A DNA stretch of 64,000 nt. It comes from Mesorhizobium norvegicum. Lineage in GTDB: Bacteria > Pseudomonadota > Alphaproteobacteria > Rhizobiales > Rhizobiaceae. This document shows positions 32,123 through 40,764 of the stretch, one piece after another; within the stretch, counting starts at the first letter, position 1; each line of letters begins with the position of its first letter. The DNA lies in assembly GCF_004919685.1 (NCBI RefSeq), contig NZ_SMYZ01000081.1, positions 1 through 64,000 of the forward strand, given 5' to 3'. A program made the translations under genes and the position numbers. The notes under the pieces are model-generated. The model saw only the letters and a list, made by a program, of their open reading frames with translations, searched no databases and had not been told where the DNA came from.

Positions 32123-32916
32123 TCATGGTTCAATTCCTCGATCGGTGGGGGCGAAACCCGGCCAGTAGTGGCCGTCAGGCGTCGGCCGCTTGCCGAAGAT
32201 GGCCTGACCGACGCGCACGACAGTGGCGCCTTCCTCGATGGCTTCCTCGAAGTCTCCGGTCATACCCATGGAGAGCCCGGTGAGCGCGGCGTTGTGCTTC
32301 ACGGCTTTGTCCCGCAGCCGGCGCAGCAGAATGAAGCAAGGCCGCACCTTGGCCATGTCGGAGGAAAACAGCGCAAGTGTCATCAACCCGCATGGCCGGA
32401 GACGGGGAAGCTGATCGAGGGTCTCCACGAAGGGCAGCAGTGCGTTCGGATGGAGGCCGAACTTGCTGTCCTCGCCAGACGTGTTGACCTGCACATAGAC
32501 GTCGATGAAGCGATCTTCGCGCTCCAGCCTCGTGTTCAGAAGGTCGGCGAGCCGCAGGCTGTCGAGTGCATGAAACTCACGCGCGAAGCGGGTCAGATAT
32601 TTGGCCTTGTTGGTCTGGAGATGTCCGACGATGCTCCAGTCGATGGCGAGATCGTGAAGCGCCTCGCACTTTGTCATTGCCTCCTGGATCTTGTTCTCGC
32701 CGAAGGTGCTGATGCCGACGTCGAAGGCATATCGCAGGATATGGGCCGGCACGTGATCGGCAGCAACCGCACGGAGGCACGGTCGCGGCCGGCCCGTGCG
32801 CAAGCAAGCGTGATGCGCTCTTCAACCGACGCCAGATTGGTGAGGAAGCTGGTAAGGGGATCAGGCCCGAAGCGTTCGACGTCCTCGGGCGAAAGCGGCG
32901 GATTGTTCGTGCCCAT
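32123..32916 (-). pseudogene. YggS/PROSC-family PLP-homeostasis protein, frameshifted
   Basis: The N-terminal part (DPLTSFLTNLASVEERITLA, GRDRASVRLLP) and the long remaining part (GISTFGENKIQEAMTKCEAL, WSIVGHLQTNKAKYL, VYVQVNTSGEDSKFGLHP, GLSMGMTGDFEEAIEEGATV, VRVGQAIFG) lie in different frames with the change near 32750. The normal family sequence there has a Lys that binds PLP (VTKTV), and a deletion of about seven bases at exactly this point seems to have removed it. The downstream frame has no good start of its own. YggS proteins buffer pyridoxal phosphate in the cytosol; this copy is most likely dead. A sequencing error is the alternative. Confidence 0.75.
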
Positions 32917-32931
32917 TGTGATCTGCCCCCT

Positions 32932-33234
32932 TCACCGCCCGGTGGCCAGATAGCCGCCGGCTTCCGTGATTGCGCGTTGAACCAAGGTGAGACCGGCGCC
33001 TGCGAAAAACAGCGCCAGTCCACCGTCAATCCAACGTTGCGCGTTGGCGTAGAGCCTCGACATGACCGGAAAGGAGAAAACGATCGCGTATCCGCTGAAT
33101 ATGATGACAGACAACACTGCATATCCGAGCAGGATGACGAAGGGCCTATAGGCTGGAGCCCCCGGCTGAAGCCCGAGAGAGATTGTAGCGACCCAGGCCA
33201 TGACGGCTTTGGGGTTTGCCACATGGATCAGCAC
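32932..33234 (-). pseudogene. LysE/RhtB-family exporter, C-terminal half
   Basis: About 100 residues: HVANPKAVMAWVATISLGL (the conserved N-P-K-A motif that opens the second half of LysE-type exporters) followed by three hydrophobic helices and a short tail. The first three helices are missing. A matching N-terminal half lies 340 bases away on the opposite strand (33571-33925), so this may be the inverted second half of one gene. Confidence 0.65.
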
Positions 33235-33502
33235 GCAAAGGTCGGGCGTGCTGATCTACACCACCCCGGACTGTCCCCCACTGCCGCGAAGGCGCTCCTG
33301 ACCGAAAAAGCGCGTTGCGTTCATCGAGCTTGACGTTGAGCGCGATCCGGAAGCGGCGAACGTCATGGTCGCCCGCAGCGGCGGCCGCCGGACGGTCCCG
33401 CAGATTTTCATTGGCTCAACCCATGTGGGCGGGGGCGACGAACTGCAAGAACTCGAACGGGCCGGTCGCCTGGACGAACCTCTCGCCGCACGGACGAATT
33501 AA
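33222..33502 (+). pseudogene. Glutaredoxin (grxC-like), frameshifted
   Basis: An ATG frame reads MDQHAKVG; the neighbouring frame gives VLIYTTPDCP (the redox CPxC region, damaged by extra C residues); then AKALLTEK, and in another frame FIELDVERDPEAANVMVA, RTVPQIFIGSTHVGGGDEL and QELERAGRLDE. The TVPQIFI and HVGGxDEL blocks are diagnostic for the family. At least two small indels disrupt it, including one at the active site. It overlaps the end of the inverted lysE half. Confidence 0.75.
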
Positions 33503-33570
33503 TAGGGCAGGCAATCGTTGCTCTGGCCCTCGCATATCGCGCTCCTCACGCGAACACCAGGATATCGATC

Positions 33571-33925
33571 GTGGACGTATCGCCTCTCCATTCCCTGCTC
33601 ATGGCCTATGCAGCTTACATCCTGGGCGCCTTGAGCCCAGGCCCAGTAATATGGCGATCATGAGCACAGCGATGAGCCGCGGCCGTACGGCAGCGTTCGC
33701 ACTTGCCGCCGGGGTGATCACCATCTCCTGGACCTGGGCGACACTCGCATCGACAGGGCTGGCCGCATTGCTTCTGACCTATCCTCAAACGCTGTACGCC
33801 ATCCAGATCGTCGTCGGCGGTTCCTATCTCGCGGTGATTGCATTGCGGGCGGCCCTCCAGGGGAAGGACCTGGCGAAGCTGGCCGAAACTCAACCCTCCC
33901 GCGCGGAGTTTAGGATGTTCAATCG
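33571..33925 (+). pseudogene. LysE/RhtB-family exporter, N-terminal half
   Basis: A GTG frame gives SPLHSLLMAYAAYILGALSP, and after a small deletion NMAIMSTAMSRGRTAAFALA, then ASTGLAALLLTYPQTLYAIQ and GSYLAVIALRAA. The PGPxNMAI motif of LysE exporters is interrupted by the frameshift. The gene stops where the convergent peroxiredoxin gene ends; the C-terminal helices lie inverted at 32932-33234. Confidence 0.65.
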
Positions 33926-34513
33926 TCGGGGCGCCGGAGCGGTGTTTTCTTGCAGCCAAGCGACGACTTCGGCCGCCGACCTGTTCGGCGGGAACACCGG
34001 ATAGAAGACGTGTTCAATCACCCCGTCCTTGATGACGAGGGTCAGCCGCTTGATCAGCCGCATGCCTTCCACGGTCATGGTTGGCAGGCGCAGCGCGTCA
34101 GTCAGCTTGAACTCGGCATCGCTCACGATCGGGAAGGCCAGGCCGAGCCGATCGGACAGCTCTTTCTGATATTCTGGGGTTTGCGTGCTCAATCCGTAGA
34201 TCGTGACGCCGAAGGCGGCGAACACATCCTTTTCGGCCTGAAACGACAGGGTTTGCGGCGTGCATCCGCGCGCACCGGGAATGTCGTTCCAACCCGGCGG
34301 CAATTCGACCCCGGGAACCCCGGTCATCGGATAGGCATAGACGACGACGCGACCCCACAAGGCGGACAAGTCCACCAGTTCGCCGAAGGTCGTGCGGAGC
34401 GTCACGCTTGGCATTTGCATGCCGGCCAGATCATCGGCCTCGCCATCGTCCACCGGGGGTGGCAGGTTGTCGGGAAGGGAAAACGGATTGGCGGGGTGCT
34501 CGGGATTGGTCAT
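33890..34513 (-). CDS. Peroxiredoxin (AhpC/TSA superfamily)
   Basis: Thiol peroxidase of about 207 residues. The thioredoxin-fold start (MPSVTLRTTFGELVDLSALW, VVVYAYPMTGVPG) leads to the peroxidatic Cys in GARGCTPQTLSFQ, then the PrxQ-like FGVTIYGLSTQTPEYQKEL and LAFPIVSDAEFKL. No second Cys sits in the usual PrxQ position, so it may act as a 1-Cys enzyme or pair with a glutaredoxin. I start it at the ATG following GGAGA; an ATG five codons upstream is the alternative. The frame is intact amid remnants. It would reduce hydrogen or organic peroxides in the cytosol. Confidence 0.82.
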   Translation of the reverse strand: MTNPEHPANPFSLPDNLPPPVDDGEADDLAGMQMPSVTLRTTFGELVDLSALWGRVVVYAYPMTGVPGVELPPGWNDIPGARGCTPQTLSFQAEKDVFAAFGVTIYGLSTQTPEYQKELSDRLGLAFPIVSDAEFKLTDALRLPTMTVEGMRLIKRLTLVIKDGVIEHVFYPVFPPNRSAAEVVAWLQENTAPAPRRLNILNSAREG

Positions 34514-34682
34514 GGGTTGGGTCTCCATTGCGATTACTTTCCCATGCGCTCAAAGTGTAGCCACATTGAAAGACTGAGCACTCCTGCTGACTTTGTCGTT
34601 TGGCGTTCTCCGCAGATGCTACAGGTTTCGACCAATTTATGTTTGCTTACCATTCCCAGCGGTTTGGGGTTGCTAAGAGTCT

Positions 34683-34713
34683 ATGAATTTCTCTGAAGGA
34701 TCTGTTGCAACGC
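34683..34713 (-). repeat. 31-base repeat, copy 1
   Basis: On the minus strand this equals the plus-strand sequence at 63135-63165 with one mismatch (starting GCGTTGCAACAGATCC). Both lie next to transposase remnants. Read as protein both give VATDPS(E/K)KF. Its origin is unknown. Confidence 0.7.
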
Positions 34714-34784
34714 CTGCACGCGGGTTGGCGGGGTGCTGATCAGGCAGCGAGACTGGCGAACTGCTTGGGCCAGGAGGGTTCGGA

Positions 34785-34910
34785 TTGAAAGCGTATCTCG
34801 CTTGTCGTTTGCTCAAACCAGAGGATGCAGGGCTGCTGCCGCTCATTCGCCATTTGGTCGACGAGCAGTCCATCTATGGCTATCGCCGCATCACCGCGCC
34901 AGCGCTCAGA
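34785..34910 (+). pseudogene. IS3-family transposase (OrfB) scrap
   Basis: Reads KAYLACRLLKPEDAGLLPLI, RHLVDEQSIYGYRRITA, the conserved start of IS3 OrfB proteins (LLPLIRxLVDERPTYGYRRI). Only about 40 residues survive. The sequence from 34911 to 35216 holds no recognisable gene. Confidence 0.65.
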
Positions 34911-35216
34911 ATTCGCTCCCCGAGGGAAGTTCATTCGGGCACAAACCCGGCCGCGGATCCGCTCAATCTCATCGTCTCTTCTCTGCAGCAAGGCTACCGG
35001 CGGCGAGAATGCGCTGACGCCAGAAGATGATTTGGGAATCATCCGTCCCGGCCGTCAGATGATCGTGACATTCTTCTGCTATTTGGACTTCCGCAGAGCG
35101 AATCGATTCCGTAGAAATAAGAATTCTGCCACCGCCCCGCCGCCGTATGGGTATTGATATACCCTTTGGATTTTGATCCGACCTGGCAGGCGGCGGGTAA
35201 TCTTCAGAGGCCGACG

Positions 35217-35477
35217 TCAGGCAGCGTTCGGGATACCCGAGATTTCATCGAAGATACTCTCAGCCAAGCCAAGCGCCCGAGCGATCCGATCGCGATAGCC
35301 CTTGTCGAAACAATGGCCAGATTCGATCAGCCCGACCTCCTCGACTGTCAGACCGCTGGTCACGGCAATGTCCTCGGTCGAATAGCCAAGATGTTCCCGA
35401 TATGCCTGAATTACGGGTTTTCCGTTTGAGATTGCGGTAAGCACTGCCTCGGGCAGCGCGAAAGGCGTTGCGGTCAT
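35217..35477 (-). CDS. Small XRE-like helix-turn-helix protein
   Basis: An 86-residue protein starting at an ATG with GGAGG six bases upstream. Residues about 20-75 (AYREHLGYSTEDIAVTSGLT, VEEVGLIESGHCFDKGYRDR, IARALGL) have the spacing of an XRE/Cro-type helix-turn-helix, with a short acidic tail. It could be an antitoxin or autorepressor; no toxin gene adjoins it. It is the only intact frame between 34.5 and 36.2 kb, which, with its strong ribosome site, makes real expression likely. Confidence 0.6.
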   Translation of the reverse strand: MTATPFALPEAVLTAISNGKPVIQAYREHLGYSTEDIAVTSGLTVEEVGLIESGHCFDKGYRDRIARALGLAESIFDEISGIPNAA

Positions 35478-35729
35478 TTTGCCTCCAAATGCAGAGAACG
35501 GCCATTCGATAACTCGAAACAAGCGGCGGCCGATGTTGAAATAGGGATGCCGAAACAGCCCGAGCCGGCGGCATCCAAAATGCGATCACTCTCGAACGTG
35601 TGAGAGGCGCTACGCTAATATGGCGGCCGCCGCCGTTTAGATCAAGAACCTTGGCTCGCTTTACGAGGATTGCTCCAGTGGCCACAATTCGACGACACAG
35701 TGCGCAGCGCCGTCATCACGCTCACATCG

Positions 35730-35870
35730 ATGATTGCGCGGCCGCTTTAACGCGCCGTCGGCTTACGGCGCGATCGAGGAGCCGCGCGATCTGGCGGTCG
35801 GGCACTAGGCGCACCAGCTCGCGGACCAGCGTCAAAGTATCTGCGGGGCTGCCTAGCTATGCTGGCCGGC
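35730..35870 (-). pseudogene. Possible site-specific recombinase scrap
   Basis: The minus strand reads SPADTLTLVRELVRLVPDRQ and IARLLDRAVSRRR, similar to the segment of resolvase-type recombinases that reads LAPLxxDxQIAxxLNR. Only about 35 residues; weak. The flanking bases 35523-35989 hold nothing else that I can name. Confidence 0.35.
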
Positions 35871-35989
35871 GGCGTTCATCTTGAGCTTCAATACCTTGTG
35901 GTCCCCTGCCGCCCATGCGGGAGGCCGGGTGCCCATCGGACAAGACGCTGAGGGACCAAACATCTCTCTGTTTCAGCCCGACTGTTGGC

Positions 35990-36005
35990 TGTCAGATCCG
36001 CGACA
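35990..36005. promoter_or_regulatory. NifA upstream activator sequence
   Basis: TGTCAGATCCGCGACA fits TGT-N10-ACA and lies about 87 bases before a -24/-12 element that precedes the cytochrome c peroxidase gene, the normal distance for NifA-activated promoters. Confidence 0.6.
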
Positions 36006-36091
36006 CCGGAGTAGGGCTGCGCTTTGCTGCGAATTCGTTCAACCTATTGAATGATGACCAGAAAATCCCCCGGAGGTTCCTTCTGCTTAGT

Positions 36092-36107
36092 TGGCACGAC
36101 TTTTGAT
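36092..36107 (+). promoter_or_regulatory. Sigma-54 promoter of the cytochrome c peroxidase gene
   Basis: TTGGCACGACTTTTGAT matches the consensus TGGCACG-N4-TTGCW except for A in place of the -12 C. With the upstream NifA site it indicates RpoN/NifA control, so expression in bacteroids. The start codon lies about 200 bases downstream. Confidence 0.55.
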
Positions 36108-36303
36108 GCTTCTCGAGAGGCGACAGGAGATACCGACTGGCGTTCATCGTGGGTGACATCGCGCGCAATGCAACGAAGGAAGACAATATGTCAGGTCCGC
36201 GTCAGATTCGATTTTATGCAAAGAGGATTGCCGCCTTTAGCGCAAGGCGTTCACGAACCGCATATCAACAATGGCTTCCGTGCAAAACGCAGGGAGATCA
36301 CTT

Positions 36304-37356
36304 GTGAAAATCCTATTCACTACGGTGGCTGTCGCGTTGCCGGCCATCGCTTTTGCTGCGCAAACGATCCCCGTATACCTCAGAGAAACGGCACGGGCCA
36401 CCTTCAAGGCTCTACCGTCCATCACGCCGACAGTCGCCAACAACCCGATCACACCGGAGAAGATAGCCCTGGGCAAGGCAATGTTCTTCGATCCACGCGT
36501 CTCGGCGTCAGGCGTCTTGTCGTGCAATTCGTGCCACAACTTGGCCACCGGGGGCGACGACAATCATGAAAGCTCGATCGGCCATGGTTGGCAGAAGGGA
36601 CCGCGCAACGCGCCGACGGTACTGAACGCTGTCTTCAACATCGCGCAGTTCTGGGATGGTCGTGCTGAAGACCTGAAGGCTCAGGCCAAGGCACCGATCC
36701 AAGCCGCTGTCGAAATGGCCAACACACCAGGTCAACTCATCGCCACGCTCAAGTCGATGCCGCAATATGTCGAGTGGTTCAATTCAGCTTTCCCGGGCGA
36801 AGCCGATCGCGTCACCTTCGAAAACGTCGCCAGGGCAATCGAAGCCTTTGAGGCGACACTGGTCACACCGGCGCCCTTCGATGCCTTCCTCAACGGCGAT
36901 GACGCCGCTATGACTTCCGAACAGAAACAGGGCCTGACGCTTTTCATGGACAAAGGCTGCTCGTCCTGCCACGGCGGTATCAACGTGGGTGGGGAGGGCT
37001 ATTACCCATTCGGCCTCGTTGAAAAGCCCAGCACCGATGTCCTGCCGGAAAACGACAAAGGCCGATTTGCCGTCACCCATGAAGCCGACGATTCCTATGT
37101 TTTCCGCGTGGCGCCGTTGCGCAACGTAGCACTCACCGCGCCATACTTTCATTCGGGCAAGGTTTGGGATCTGAAACAGGCGGTCGCCATTATGGCGACC
37201 ACCCAGCTCGGCCAAGAATTGACGGAAAAAGAAGTCGACCTGCTCGTTGCCTTCCTTAATTCGCTGACCGGAAAGGTACCGGAGATCGCCTATCCCGTCT
37301 TACCCGCCGAAACGCCGACAACGCCTCGACCTGTATTGCATATCCTCCCGCAATGA
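36304..37356 (+). CDS. Diheme cytochrome c peroxidase
   Basis: Periplasmic peroxidase of about 350 residues reducing hydrogen peroxide with electrons from small cytochromes. A signal peptide (KILFTTVAVALPAIAFAA) is followed by two haem sites, CNSCH near residue 75 and CSSCH near 218, and the conserved FWDGRAEDL, APLRNVALTAPYFHSG and LVAFLNSLTG blocks. I chose the GTG at 36304, eight bases after GGGAG; an ATG 11 codons upstream lacks a ribosome site. A NifA site and a sigma-54 promoter precede it. Peroxide removal in the nodule is a plausible role. Confidence 0.92.
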   Translation: MKILFTTVAVALPAIAFAAQTIPVYLRETARATFKALPSITPTVANNPITPEKIALGKAMFFDPRVSASGVLSCNSCHNLATGGDDNHESSIGHGWQKGPRNAPTVLNAVFNIAQFWDGRAEDLKAQAKAPIQAAVEMANTPGQLIATLKSMPQYVEWFNSAFPGEADRVTFENVARAIEAFEATLVTPAPFDAFLNGDDAAMTSEQKQGLTLFMDKGCSSCHGGINVGGEGYYPFGLVEKPSTDVLPENDKGRFAVTHEADDSYVFRVAPLRNVALTAPYFHSGKVWDLKQAVAIMATTQLGQELTEKEVDLLVAFLNSLTGKVPEIAYPVLPAETPTTPRPVLHILPQ

Positions 37357-37971
37357 TTGGCCGGAGCTGGCTAGGGAAGGTCGCAATCACGAATGATTGC
37401 GACCTTCACTGGGACGAGACGATCATGATTTCGAGGCCTATCCAACTGGAGAGCGAGGTGGACTTTCATCTCCGAATTCAATTGAAACGCTAAGTGAAAA
37501 CCTGACCCGTCGACGCCCACATGCGTCACGACAGCATGACCGCCTTGCCGGCCACGTCGATCAGACGCTCCGACTAGCCCACTGTGTCGTGATATGTCGC
37601 TGCATGCACCCCCCGCCTTAGATTCGCTGCCAAGCTCGTAACCACCTGATCGAGCCATCGCGGACAATATTCCGCGCGACGTTAGCGTGCGCCCAGCAGA
37701 AACCGAATGCCTTCAGATCCACCCCTTCAAAACGTGCTCGATGGCGTTGCGATGCGCGAGCAGCTGTTCCAGCTCTGCAAACGCACCGATATGAAAATAA
37801 AGCTGCGACAAGCCAGCGACGTGGCTCAAGCATTTGTCAATGCACACCGCAAGTGCCGCTTGCTCTCGGGCTATCTCATCCATATAGCTCGGCGCAACAG
37901 AGGAAGCGCCAGTTGTTCAGTCTTCGTCAGCCGCGACCTCCTGTGCAATTCGTTCTAACAAGGAAGAAACT
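37357..37971. other. Region between ccp and the SyrB-like gene
   Basis: Just after ccp, GGTCGCAATCA and TGATTGCGACC (37379-37405) form an inverted repeat that could be a transcription terminator, though no T run follows. A plus-strand frame at 37707-37958 (REQLFQLCKRTDMKIKLRQA, FVNAHRKCRLLSGYLIHIAR) has the look of coding sequence but no family I recognise. The rest is blank to me. Confidence 0.4.
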
Positions 37972-38649
37972 ATGAGGCGGCAGACCCGACCGTTCACTGT
38001 GGAGGTCAAACAAAAGCGCAATTATCAAAAACGGGGCCATTCCATCTGGAGCGATGTCGATCTCTCCGCGGCTATAGCCGACACAACAAGGGAGCTCAAA
38101 GATATGGATCTGCCAAATCGTCGGCTGATTGACTCTAATGTCATACCCCTTGATGCTGAACACGCGCACAAACCGCGAGCGGAGTATCTCATGGCAAATC
38201 CCCTAGAAGCTGAATCAGTAGAAGCTGCAACCGAACACGCTCCCAAAGGAAGGACGCCTGAAACGAAGAAGAAAACCCCACCTTCGCGGAAGGCCAAGAC
38301 TGAGCCTGGTCGCAAGAATGGCGCCAATACGGCGTCCCCGGCGGAAGCAACAGCAGCGGCCGTGCGGAGCGCCCGGAAGGTCTACTCCGGAAAAGAGCGC
38401 GCCCAAATGCTCGCTCAGGTCGAGACGTCGATCAGCGGCGGCACCACTCTCAAGAGCGCCGTAAAGCAGGCGGGTATATCGGAACAGACCTATTATCACT
38501 GGAAGAAGGCCGCGGCGCCTAGATCCGATGGCGACGATCTGAAGGACCTGGTCGCCCTCGAGAAAGAAAACAAGCGATTGAAGAGCCTGCTCGCGGAACG
38601 CCTGCGCACAGAGAACGCGGAACTGAAGAGGAAGCTAGGGCTGCAATAA
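37972..38649 (+). CDS. SyrB-like regulatory protein
   Basis: A 225-residue protein. The N-terminal 100 residues are of unknown type. The middle is Lys/Pro/Ala-rich and charged (about 95-135). The C-terminal part reads YSGKERAQMLAQVETSIS, TLKSAVKQAGISEQTYYHWK, then a leucine-rich coiled segment ending ENAELKRKLGLQ. That tail is very close to SyrB-type proteins of rhizobia, which belong with transposase OrfA-like helix-turn-helix proteins; in Sinorhizobium syrB modulates nod and exopolysaccharide regulators. The usual SyrB is about 150 residues, so the N-terminal extension is unusual, and translation may start later (for example at the internal ATG giving MANPLEAE at 38191). Confidence 0.7.
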   Translation: MRRQTRPFTVEVKQKRNYQKRGHSIWSDVDLSAAIADTTRELKDMDLPNRRLIDSNVIPLDAEHAHKPRAEYLMANPLEAESVEAATEHAPKGRTPETKKKTPPSRKAKTEPGRKNGANTASPAEATAAAVRSARKVYSGKERAQMLAQVETSISGGTTLKSAVKQAGISEQTYYHWKKAAAPRSDGDDLKDLVALEKENKRLKSLLAERLRTENAELKRKLGLQ

Positions 38650-38684
38650 GTTCAGAAGATGCCGCCATTCGACCAGACGGTAGA

Positions 38685-38905
38685 ACTGTGATCGAAGGCT
38701 CGCCGGCTGTCGGATGGACGGAGATTTTGCGCACCAGCACCCTGATCTGTCGCGGCCAGGCCGAGACAGGAAAAACCACTCCCGGCGGATTGAAGCGGTA
38801 CATGGCAAGCACGTGTCAATCAGGGATCGGTGAATGCGGCCGAAGGCAAGGATGACAGCATCAAGGTTTTACGCTGGGCCTTGATCGAAGGCCACCATTC
38901 CATCG
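38685..38905 (-). pseudogene. Fused scraps of fic and thiC
   Basis: Minus-strand reading runs LAMYRFNPPGVVFPVSA, matching the fic remnant at 19.6 kb, straight into RQIRVLVRKISVHPTAGEPS, matching ThiC residues near 33-55 (HPQIRVPMREISVHPTAGEP). At DNA level 38776-38905 parallels parts of 19590-19735, and 38690-38755 parallels 16365-16430. So pieces of two genes that lie 3 kb apart in the intact region are joined here. Confidence 0.7.
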
Positions 38906-38958
38906 ATGGCCGCGGCGGATTGTCAGGGCGAAGTCAATGGGACGCGGATGCTGTGGGA

Positions 38959-40452
38959 TTATAGCCCACCCATGCACAGGTACTTCATTTCGAGATAATC
39001 CTCGAGGCCGTGGCGCGACCCCTCACGACCGATCCCTGATTGCTTCATTCCGCCAAAGGGTGCGGCCTCGGATGACATGCGTCCCGTATTGATGCCGACC
39101 ATTCCGTATTCGAGGGCTTCAGCCACGCGCCACACGCGCTTTAGATTGGAAGCGTAGAAGTAGGCTGCAAGACCGTAAATCGTGTCATTCGCCTCGCGCA
39201 CCACCTGGTCGGGATCGTTGAAGCGGATTATGGGAGCCAGCGGTCCGAAGGTTTCTTCCTGAGCGACCCGCATTGTCCTTTCGACGTCGGTGATCACCGT
39301 GGGCTCGAAGAAGGTTCCCGATTCGCCGATACGGTTGCCACCGCAACGGATCTTCCCACCCTGCCGCACAGCATCGCGAATATGATCTTCAATCTTTGCA
39401 AGCGCGCACTTATCGATCAGGGGACCGATCGCAACTTCTGGCTCGAAACCGTCACCGACGCGCAATGCACTGACGCGCTTGGTGAATTTGTCGCAGAATT
39501 CATTATACACGCTGGACTGTACGTAAAGCCGATTGGCTGAAACGCAGGTCTGGCCTGCATTCCGAAACTTTGCCTGTAGCGCACCATCGACGGCAGCGTC
39601 GACGTCTGCATCATCAAAAACAATGAAAGGAGCGTTACCACCAAGTTCGAAGCTGGTTCTTTTGATCTGATCCGAACACTCCCTCATGAGCAGCCGCCCG
39701 ACCTCGGTCGACCCAGTGAAGCTGATCTTGCGGACCTTCGGGTTCGAGCAAAGTTCACGCCCAACCGCATCGCCTTCCGATGCGTAGATCAAGTTTAGAA
39801 CGCCATCGGGAAAACCTGCCATCCGGGCAAGCGTGAACATAGCACCCGCGACAAGCGGTGTTTGCTCCGCGGGTTTCAGAACAATCGCGCAGCCGGCGGC
39901 AAGCGCAGGCGAAATCTTGCGAGCCACCATCGAGGCGGGAAAATTCCAAGGAGTAATGGCGCCGACAACACCGATCGGCTGTTTGATTACCAGCATACGC
40001 CTGTCGTTAGAAGGCGGCGAAATCGTCTCGCCATAGATGCGATTGGCCTCCTCGGCATACCATTGGAGGTAGGCTGCGGCATGGGCGATTTCAGACTTCG
40101 CCTCTGCAAGCGGCTTACCCATTTCAGCCGTCAAAATGGCTGCAAGATCCTCGCTGTGGTCGAGGATCAGTTGGTGCCATTCCCATAAGATGTCGGAGCG
40201 CTCGCGCGCGGTGAGCGCCGCCCAATGTTCCTGCGCAGCTTCAGCCTTATCGATCGCCTTGGAAACGTCCCGGACATCCATATCTGGAAGCTCAGCCAAC
40301 AGCTCGCCTGTTGAGGGATTGAACACCGAAAAACGCCTCGTGGATTGCTCCGCCTTCCGACCAGGCACACCGGCCAGATCGTCAAATAGCTCGGGATTTT
40401 TGAGACGTCTCGTCAGCGACTGTGTCACGGTCAAACCGTCGTCCCCCTTCAT
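38959..40452 (-). CDS. gabD: NAD(P)-dependent succinate-semialdehyde dehydrogenase
   Basis: Aldehyde dehydrogenase of about 497 residues, closest in pattern to GabD, which oxidises succinic semialdehyde to succinate at the end of GABA breakdown. Visible are the GAITPWNFPASMVARKISPA block, the NAD loop FTGSTEVGRLLM, the general-base Glu in FELGGNAPFIVFDDADVD, the nucleophile Cys in FRNAGQTCVSANR and the terminal APFGGMKQSGIGREGSRHG. I chose the ATG at 40452 because a sigma-54 promoter lies 33 bases upstream of it; an upstream open stretch would span that promoter. GABA and related compounds are abundant in nodules. No gabT lies next to it. Confidence 0.88.
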   Translation of the reverse strand: MKGDDGLTVTQSLTRRLKNPELFDDLAGVPGRKAEQSTRRFSVFNPSTGELLAELPDMDVRDVSKAIDKAEAAQEHWAALTARERSDILWEWHQLILDHSEDLAAILTAEMGKPLAEAKSEIAHAAAYLQWYAEEANRIYGETISPPSNDRRMLVIKQPIGVVGAITPWNFPASMVARKISPALAAGCAIVLKPAEQTPLVAGAMFTLARMAGFPDGVLNLIYASEGDAVGRELCSNPKVRKISFTGSTEVGRLLMRECSDQIKRTSFELGGNAPFIVFDDADVDAAVDGALQAKFRNAGQTCVSANRLYVQSSVYNEFCDKFTKRVSALRVGDGFEPEVAIGPLIDKCALAKIEDHIRDAVRQGGKIRCGGNRIGESGTFFEPTVITDVERTMRVAQEETFGPLAPIIRFNDPDQVVREANDTIYGLAAYFYASNLKRVWRVAEALEYGMVGINTGRMSSEAAPFGGMKQSGIGREGSRHGLEDYLEMKYLCMGGL

Positions 40453-40484
40453 GGTTAAGTTACTAGCTTCGCAACGTACTAATA

Positions 40485-40500
40485 AGCACACCTTGTGCCA
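40485..40500 (-). promoter_or_regulatory. Sigma-54 promoter of gabD
   Basis: On the minus strand TGGCACAAGGTGTGCT has the -24 GG and -12 GC exactly ten bases apart and a perfect TGGCAC. It ends about 32 bases before the gabD ATG. No TGT-N10-ACA was found in the next 200 bases, so the activator is open. Confidence 0.65.
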
Positions 40501-40764
40501 GATGATCGGACGAGATCGTTCCGGCCCTCCGTCATTGCAAGCGCAGCTTCCCGACTGATTAGCCCATAGCAATGACAGCCTCAATCACGAGTCGCGCTAA
40601 GGCTTTCGCTCCATAACAGGCAAGCGCGGATAGAGCTCGTGAAGAGCTGGCATAGGCGGAGTCGATCATCGAAATCGCCGACGTTGGCAACAGCACTGCG
40701 GTATCATTCTTTGAGCGGCTTCCACGGCCGCTCATATCAGGCATATCGAAAACCGACCGCCATG

